A DNA stretch of 58,687 nucleotides from Chromatiaceae bacterium (GTDB taxonomy: Bacteria > Pseudomonadota > Gammaproteobacteria > Chromatiales > Chromatiaceae): assembly GCA_007693535.1 (NCBI GenBank), contig REDK01000123.1, forward strand, positions 1 to 58,687. The letters run 5' to 3'. Made by a program: the position numbers and the translations under genes. Positions 52,064 to 58,687 of the stretch are shown here, piece by piece. Every line of letters begins with the position of its first letter. Position 1 is the stretch's first letter. The notes beneath the pieces are model-generated. The model saw nothing but the letters and a program-made list of their open reading frames with translations, searched no databases and was not told where the DNA came from.

Positions 52064-52960
52064 ATGACCTCATTCCACACCGTCGGCATCATCGGCAAAC
52101 AGCGCGATGAACCCCAGTTCGGCGCGGTATTGCAACGCCTGATGGCGCATCTGCACCGGCGCGACGTCGCCGTGCTGGTGGATGCCTGTAGCGCGTCTCA
52201 GGCCCGGGCAGCGGGCCTGGACTGCGACCAGCCTTGGGCACTGGCGGCCCTGGGACAGACCTGCGATCTGATCATCGTAGTCGGCGGCGATGGCACCCTG
52301 CTCCAGGCAGCACGCGACCTGGCCAATCACGCTGTGCCACTGGTCGGCATCAACCTCGGGCGGCTCGGCTTTCTGGTGGACATCTCGCCCTGCCATATCG
52401 AGGACCGGCTCGATCAGATCCTGCGCGGCGAGTACGAAAGCGACCGCCGGGCCCTCATCGAGACCCGGATGGACGGCGGGGCCGAAATCGGCTGTGCCCT
52501 CAATGATGTGGTCCTGCACAAATGGAACTCGATGCGCATGATCGAGTTCGAGACCTATATCGACGGTTGCTTCGTCAACGCCCAGCGCTCCGACGGACTG
52601 ATCGTCGCCACCCCCACCGGCTCCACCGCCTATGCCCTGTCCGGCGGCGGGCCGCTGATTCATCCCGGGCTGGATGCCCTGCTGCTGGTGCCGATCTGCC
52701 CCCATACCCTCAGCAACCGGCCGCTGGTAGTGCCCGGCGCAAGCTGCATCGAGATCCGCATCTGCCAGTTCGAGCCCGAGCATGTGCGCCTGACCTGCGA
52801 CGGCCAGTTCGACCTGCCGCTGGCCGCGGACACCCCTATCCGCATCACCCGCGGCGACCAACAGGTGACCCTGCTGCATCCCCCCGGTCATGACCATTAC
52901 GGCATCCTGCGCGCCAAGCTGGGCTGGAGCGGCCATCCCCAGTCCGGCCAGCCCTGCTGA
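52064..52960 (+). CDS. nadK: NAD kinase (NadK)
   Basis: NadK phosphorylates NAD to NADP with ATP or polyphosphate. The 298-residue protein starts MTSFHTVGIIGKQRDEPQF and has VVGGDGTLLQAAR (residues 72-84; catalytic GGDGT), GINLGRLGFLVDI, LNDVVLHKW and PTGSTAYALSGGGPLIHP, all family signatures. Length is normal. The frame is open upstream to 51896, but that lead has three copies of an 11-base repeat and is not protein-like, so the ATG at 52064 is chosen. recN follows after 90 bases, a common arrangement in proteobacteria. Confidence 0.95.
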   Translation: MTSFHTVGIIGKQRDEPQFGAVLQRLMAHLHRRDVAVLVDACSASQARAAGLDCDQPWALAALGQTCDLIIVVGGDGTLLQAARDLANHAVPLVGINLGRLGFLVDISPCHIEDRLDQILRGEYESDRRALIETRMDGGAEIGCALNDVVLHKWNSMRMIEFETYIDGCFVNAQRSDGLIVATPTGSTAYALSGGGPLIHPGLDALLLVPICPHTLSNRPLVVPGASCIEIRICQFEPEHVRLTCDGQFDLPLAADTPIRITRGDQQVTLLHPPGHDHYGILRAKLGWSGHPQSGQPC

Positions 52961-53050
52961 GGCGCCGACCGCTCCCCTGCCCACAACCACCCTGGCGTCC
53001 GCCGCGACCCTATCGCTGCGGCCCGCGGTCTCGGCCCCGACGTTGCCGCC

Positions 53051-54742
53051 ATGCTGACCCATATCGCCATCCAGGATCTGGTCATCGTCAGCCGCCTGGA
53101 GCTGGACCTGGGGGCCGGTATGACCGCGCTGACCGGCGAGACCGGGGCCGGTAAATCGATCCTCATCGACGCCCTCGGGCTCACCCTCGGCGACAAGGCC
53201 GATGCCGCGCTCATCCGCAGCGGCCGAGAACGCGCCGAGGTCAGCGCCGCCTTCGATGTCAGCGCCAACCTCGCCGCCCGCGCCTGGCTTGCCGAACAGG
53301 CCCTGGACGACGGCGACGACTGCCTGCTGCGCCGGGTGCTGACCCGCGGCGGTCGCGCCCGCGCCTACATCAACGGGCGTGTTGTCAGCACCGCCCAGCT
53401 GCGCGACCTCGGCGATCTGCTGGTAGACATCCACGGCCAGCATGCCCACCAGTCGCTGCTGCGCCCGGCTGCCCAGCGCACCCTGCTGGACGCCTATGGC
53501 GGACTCGGCGAAGCGACCACTGCGGTGGTCGAGCATTACCGCCGCTATCGCGCCCTGGATACCCGCTGGCGCGAGCTGACCGCGGCCCAGGCACAGCGCG
53601 CAGCACGCATGGACCTGCTGCGCTTCGTGGTCGATGAACTCGCGGCCCTAGCGCTCGCCCCGGGGGAACTGGACGCGCTCGATGCCGAGCAGCGCCGCCT
53701 GGCCAACCTGGGTCAGTTGCAGGGCACCACCGCCGCCCTGCTGGACCTGCTCTACGAAGGCGAGCCGGCCGTCCGTGATCAGCTCGGCCATGCCGCCGCC
53801 GAACTGGGCGGCCTGGCCGCCATCGACGAGCGCCTGCAGGAGACCCGCGACCTGATCGACGGCGCCCTGGTGCAGGTCGGCGAGGCGGCCAGCAACCTGC
53901 GCCAATATCTCGACAGCCTGGAACTGGACCCCGGCCGCCTCGCCGAGGTGGAACAACGGCTGGTGCGCATCCACGACCTGGCGCGCAAATACCGGCTGGC
54001 GCCGGCAGACCTGGACCAGCACCTGCAGGCGGCGTGGGCCGAACTGGCAACCCTCGAGGCTGCCGACCTGTCGCTCGGCAACCTGGGCGCTGAACGCGAC
54101 GCCGAGTACACCGGGCTGCTGGAGCGGGCGCGGGCGCTCAGTCGCGCCCGCCGCACTGCCGCCGACCACCTCGGCGACACCGTCACCGCAGCGATGCAGG
54201 AACTCGGCATGGCCGGCGGCCACTTTGCCATTGCCCTGCTCACCGCTGCCGACGACGACATCGGCAGCAGCGGCTTGGACAGCGTCGAGTTCCAGGTCAG
54301 TGCCAATCCGGGCCAGCCTCTGCAGCCCCTCGCCCGGGTCGCCTCCGGCGGTGAACTCTCGCGCATCAGCCTCGCCATCCAGGTCGCCACCGCCAGTGTC
54401 GGCGGCATCCCAACCCTGGTCTTCGACGAGGTCGACGTCGGCATCGGCGGTGGCGTCGCCGAGATCGTCGGCCGCCTGTTGCGGCGCCTCGGCGCCGCCC
54501 GTCAGGTCCTGTGCGTGACCCATCTACCCCAGGTTGCGGCGCAGGCGCACCGGCAGTTGCGGGTCAGTAAGCGCAGCAGCAGCGAGGAGACCTTCACCCA
54601 GATCGACCCCCTGGACGCAGACGCACGCATCGACGAGATCGCCCGCATGCTAGGCGGCACCGCGATCACCGCCACCACCCGCGCCCATGCCGAGGAGATG
54701 CTGACCCAGGCCCACACCGCCGCGGACGGAGCGGCGACCTGA
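53051..54742 (+). CDS. recN: DNA repair protein RecN
   Basis: RecN is an SMC-like ATPase that holds broken ends and promotes double-strand break repair. The 563-residue protein starts MLTHIAIQDLVIVSRLELDL and has Walker A GETGAGKSILIDALGLTLG (29-47), a coiled-coil middle (about 150-360) and the C-terminal VASGGELSRISLAIQ signature followed by LVFDEVDVGIGGG (Walker B). Length is typical. nadK lies directly upstream. No LexA-type box was seen in the 90-base spacer, so SOS control would have to act from upstream of nadK. Confidence 0.96.
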   Translation: MLTHIAIQDLVIVSRLELDLGAGMTALTGETGAGKSILIDALGLTLGDKADAALIRSGRERAEVSAAFDVSANLAARAWLAEQALDDGDDCLLRRVLTRGGRARAYINGRVVSTAQLRDLGDLLVDIHGQHAHQSLLRPAAQRTLLDAYGGLGEATTAVVEHYRRYRALDTRWRELTAAQAQRAARMDLLRFVVDELAALALAPGELDALDAEQRRLANLGQLQGTTAALLDLLYEGEPAVRDQLGHAAAELGGLAAIDERLQETRDLIDGALVQVGEAASNLRQYLDSLELDPGRLAEVEQRLVRIHDLARKYRLAPADLDQHLQAAWAELATLEAADLSLGNLGAERDAEYTGLLERARALSRARRTAADHLGDTVTAAMQELGMAGGHFAIALLTAADDDIGSSGLDSVEFQVSANPGQPLQPLARVASGGELSRISLAIQVATASVGGIPTLVFDEVDVGIGGGVAEIVGRLLRRLGAARQVLCVTHLPQVAAQAHRQLRVSKRSSSEETFTQIDPLDADARIDEIARMLGGTAITATTRAHAEEMLTQAHTAADGAAT

Positions 54743-54833
54743 CCGCCGCACCTGGCAGCGGCTGCTCTCCCGGCCTAACCGCCCCGACCATCACACCGGC
54801 CAGGCCTCAGCGCCCGCGCCGCGGAGTTCCATC

Positions 54834-55694
54834 ATGCTCGACGACAACGACTGGTTCACCGAGGTCCATCAGGATGCCGGCAGCGCCTTCTCGCTGCGCA
54901 TCCGCCGCAAGGTGCACGAGGAGCAGAGCCCGTTTCAGACCATCAGCATCTACGAGACCACCGACTTCGGTCATCTGATGGTCATCGACGGCTGCACCAT
55001 GCTCAGCAGCCGGGAGAACTTCCTCTATCACGAGATGCTCGCGCATCCGGTGCTCTTCACCCATCCCGACCCGCGGCGGGTCTGCATCATCGGCGGCGGT
55101 GACTGCGGCACCCTGCGCGAGGTACTGCGCCATCCCGAGGTCGCCAGTGCCGTGCAGATCGACATCGACGAGCGCGTGACCCGCTTGGCCGAACGCTTCT
55201 TCCCGGAACTGACCGCCGCCAACGACGACCCGCGTACCACCCTGCTGTTCGACGATGGCATCCGCTGGATGCGCGAGGCGGCGACGGCCAGCCTGGAGGT
55301 CATCATCATCGACAGCACCGATCCGGTCGGCCCCGCCGCCGGGCTCTTCACCGACGCCTTCTACCGCGACTGCCTGCGCGTACTCGCCCCTGGTGGACTG
55401 CTGGTGCAGCAGAGCGAATCGCCGCTCTACCATCTGGACATCCTGCGCGGCATCCACCGCGACTTGCGCAGCGCCGGCTTCAGCGACCTGCAGACCCTGT
55501 TCTTCCCGCAGACCATCTATCCCTCCGGCTGGTGGAGCGCCACCATGGCCACCCGCGATAGCACCATCCCCGCCTTCCGCGCCGCTGCCGCCAACTCCGC
55601 CTTCGAGACCCGCTACTACAGCGCCGACATCCACCGCGCCGCGCTGGCACAGCCGCCCTTTGTCACCCGCGCCCTCCGCGGCAGCGGGGACTGA
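54834..55694 (+). CDS. speE: Spermidine synthase (SpeE)
   Basis: SpeE transfers an aminopropyl group from decarboxylated S-adenosylmethionine to putrescine. The 286-residue protein has TISIYETTDFGHLMVIDG, the nucleotide motif IIGGGDCGTLREVLRHP and the catalytic region IIDSTDPVGPAAGLFT. Length is normal. An agmatine deiminase gene at 16247 could supply the putrescine branch. No speD is nearby in the window. The ATG at 54834 gives the standard MLDDNDWFTEVHQD-type start. It lies 91 bases after recN. Confidence 0.95.
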   Translation: MLDDNDWFTEVHQDAGSAFSLRIRRKVHEEQSPFQTISIYETTDFGHLMVIDGCTMLSSRENFLYHEMLAHPVLFTHPDPRRVCIIGGGDCGTLREVLRHPEVASAVQIDIDERVTRLAERFFPELTAANDDPRTTLLFDDGIRWMREAATASLEVIIIDSTDPVGPAAGLFTDAFYRDCLRVLAPGGLLVQQSESPLYHLDILRGIHRDLRSAGFSDLQTLFFPQTIYPSGWWSATMATRDSTIPAFRAAAANSAFETRYYSADIHRAALAQPPFVTRALRGSGD

Positions 55695-55913
55695 TGCGCG
55701 AGCGGTACGGCGACGCGCATCGCCTGCCGGAACCGACTGGACGCCGAGACCGCGCTCGGCATGGCCGCTCGACCGCCGCCGGCCCAACCGCGGTCGCGCT
55801 GCGGTCGGTCGGGCGGGCGGGCGGGCGGGCGGATGCAGCAGCGCACCAGGTGATGGTCTATATACCTCGTGGTGGATGCGTGAATTTCCGATCTCTGCCA
55901 CGAGGATCCGCAG

Positions 55914-57479
55914 ATGCCGCACCGCACCTCGGACAGCAACCCGCGCGACGCGAACCCCGGAAATCCCACCGGCGGCGTCGACGCGGTTGATCACGCTCGA
56001 CCCAATCCGGCTGCGCACCGACCTTGGCTAACCAGACACAAGCGGGCGGTTCTTTATTTCATCCTGGCGATCGGCGTGCTGTTTGTGCTGTTGATCGCCG
56101 CACCAGCCTTGGTCCCTGCGGGCACGCCCAGCATACCCGGTTGGATCTGGCTCACCATCCTGGGCCTCCTCGGCCTACCAGTGCTGGTCTGGTTCGTCGT
56201 GCTATTCAGCAAGCCGATCCCCAGCGGAACGACCGGTCCAAATCTTGAATTGGAGACACTCAAACGCGATTGGATGATCTTCGCTTATGGCTTCATGCTG
56301 TTCGCGATGCTGAGTGCGATCATTCCGTTCCTGCTACCACATCCAAACTCCGCAGACGCCGCGAAGAAGGCCGAGTGTCGACCGATCTGGATCTTGCAGG
56401 GCTGTGTCGATGACTCCAACAGCAACAGTGTGACCACTTGTGGGGCACCAAAACGGCAAGGCACAGCACAAGCAGACACCAATACGCTACCCCGCCAAAT
56501 GTGGCTGATCAACATTGGCGGACATGTGAAGCCATGCCAATCATCCGCCGTCGATGGGAGCAATACGGGCGCCCAAGGCAACGCATCGTCGACTACGCCC
56601 GCTGAGCCAGGAGCGGACACACCGGCTGAGGCTAGGGAGGCAAACTCAGCCCCTTCAGGGTCGAGCGGAGATGCAACGACGTCAGCTGGTGGACCAGCCA
56701 ACAATCAACGCTCAGCGAATTCCAGAACGCCTGATTCAACTGCAGGTGATCACTCTTCCGCCGAGACTAACTCAAGGGTCAAGATCACGGGGGGTCTCGT
56801 GGTTCCACTGTACCTGGTGATCGTGGCCCTGATCGGCGGCGCGATCAGTCTGACCCGACGCATCCCCGAGTATCAGAAACAATCGGAAGAAGGCTATGTG
56901 GCACAACCCGGTAAGCCGTTTCTCACTCCGTCCCTGCTGCGCGAATATCTGGTGTTTCAAATCGTCCAGTTCATGTCGGCACCGTTTCTCGCAACGGTCG
57001 CATTCTTTTTGATCAAGCCGCCGGACGTGGCGACGACGGTCCTACTCGCCTTTGGTGCCGGGTTTGCCTCGGAACCGATCTTGCTGTGGGTGCGGGCCGC
57101 GATCGAGAAGCTGGAGCCGTCGCCGTCGCTACTGGGCGGGAGCGGCTCGGTGTTCGGACAGGTGATTCGCGGCGAGCAAGAACCGGTCAAGGAGGCCCGG
57201 GTCAGGGTGGTCGGTCGCACCGAGGAGGCCATCACCGATCCGGACGGATGGTTCGTCATCAACGGGCTGCCACCGGGGTATTTCGCCCTCGAAGTGGTCC
57301 CGCAGCCGCCTGATACAGCGACATCAATGGCGGGCGTCAGGGTCGAAGCGCGGCAAGCCAACCGGGTCACGACGCTGATGCTGCCGGATCAGACACCGGT
57401 TTCCACGGATGCGCCCGGTGGCCCGAGCGAAGGAGGGGCAGCATCGGAAACGGTTTCTGGCCCCAATAGATCGGACTGA
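55914..57479 (+). CDS. Multi-spanning membrane protein with C-terminal carboxypeptidase-regulatory-like domain
   Basis: I do not recognise this 521-residue protein as a whole. Six hydrophobic segments are visible near residues 44-68, 73-98, 119-141, 290-313, 342-367 and 372-394. Between the third and fourth is a large soluble, Ser/Thr/Pro/Asn-rich loop (about 142-289) with four cysteines (155, 164, 176, 208). The C-terminal about 90 residues (SVFGQVIRGEQEPVKEARVR, then TDPDGWFVINGLPPGYFALE) match the CarboxypepD_reg beta-sandwich. Its base composition is visibly lower in GC than its neighbours, which suggests recent acquisition. The ATG at 55914 has GAGG upstream. It stands alone. Confidence 0.7.
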   Translation: MPHRTSDSNPRDANPGNPTGGVDAVDHARPNPAAHRPWLTRHKRAVLYFILAIGVLFVLLIAAPALVPAGTPSIPGWIWLTILGLLGLPVLVWFVVLFSKPIPSGTTGPNLELETLKRDWMIFAYGFMLFAMLSAIIPFLLPHPNSADAAKKAECRPIWILQGCVDDSNSNSVTTCGAPKRQGTAQADTNTLPRQMWLINIGGHVKPCQSSAVDGSNTGAQGNASSTTPAEPGADTPAEAREANSAPSGSSGDATTSAGGPANNQRSANSRTPDSTAGDHSSAETNSRVKITGGLVVPLYLVIVALIGGAISLTRRIPEYQKQSEEGYVAQPGKPFLTPSLLREYLVFQIVQFMSAPFLATVAFFLIKPPDVATTVLLAFGAGFASEPILLWVRAAIEKLEPSPSLLGGSGSVFGQVIRGEQEPVKEARVRVVGRTEEAITDPDGWFVINGLPPGYFALEVVPQPPDTATSMAGVRVEARQANRVTTLMLPDQTPVSTDAPGGPSEGGAASETVSGPNRSD

Positions 57480-57496
57480 ACCCGCGAGCAGCGCAC

Positions 57497-58687
<1,191 letters not shown>

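Noticed and set aside
52961-53050. Search for a LexA box before recN
   Set aside because: No CTGT-N8-ACAG-like sequence is present in the spacer.
55815-55833. CGGG repeat run before the membrane-protein gene
   Set aside because: A short GC microsatellite in GC-rich DNA; no function can be argued beyond possible slippage.

Overview
The window looks like a high-GC (by eye roughly two thirds G+C) chromosomal segment of an anoxygenic purple sulfur bacterium, most likely a Chromatiaceae-type gammaproteobacterium. The reasons are a photosynthesis gene cluster in the order crtC-crtD / crtE-crtF-bchC-bchX-bchY-bchZ-pufB-pufA-pufL-pufM, a stand-alone soxYZ pair for thiosulfate oxidation, and typical proteobacterial housekeeping genes. 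No rRNA, tRNA, CRISPR array, transposase or phage gene was seen.

Layout. 1-12489: photosynthesis cluster. All genes from crtE leftward are on the minus strand; crtD and crtC diverge on the plus strand. The operon is tightly packed: bchX/bchY and bchY/bchZ share ATGA stop-start overlaps, and bchC/bchX overlap by 8 bases. Pairs of TGT-N12-ACA palindromes with 8-base spacing, the hallmark of PpsR/CrtJ control, sit at the bchC promoter and in the crtE/crtD divergent region. 12490-18705: an unusual one-polypeptide SufS-SufE cysteine desulfurase/sulfur acceptor, a short hybrid-cluster protein with an FNR-type box, an agmatine deiminase and a cytochrome P450. 18772-25036: PEP carboxylase with a Pro/Ala-rich extension, a heavy-metal permease with an HMA domain, two tandem glycine-zipper lipoproteins and a Rap1a-like secreted protein. 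25340-31463: an SDR enzyme, a ferredoxin-type flavin reductase, and storage-polysaccharide/trehalose genes (treZ, glgA). 31840-37913: an ABC1 kinase, a diguanylate cyclase, a Sel1 protein, an isocitrate-lyase-superfamily enzyme behind a remarkably structured leader, a 65-residue small protein with a strong terminator, and a zinc-ribbon protein.

38297-42490: a MoxR ATPase plus a DUF2201-type metallopeptidase/VWA protein, then a BepA-like M48 protease. 43037-47007: soxY, soxZ, and two divergent outer-membrane proteins (SphA-like and FadL-like). 47328-52960: odhB, a lipoprotein, a probable Fur-controlled flavodoxin with a divergent HemS/ChuX-like protein, and nadK. 53051-58687: recN, speE, a low-GC multi-spanning membrane protein of unknown function, and the 3' part of an ABC-F (Uup) gene.

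The most unusual items are: the isocitrate-lyase-family leader (several stable hairpins, and a Shine-Dalgarno held in the loop of a perfect 6-bp hairpin directly before the ATG); the absence of any standard start codon for crtC, with a CTGA overlap at the expected place; the SufS-SufE fusion; the FNR-type promoter of hcp; the Fur-type box next to a 10-base tandem array; and a scatter of 10-15 base tandem duplications in spacers across the whole window.
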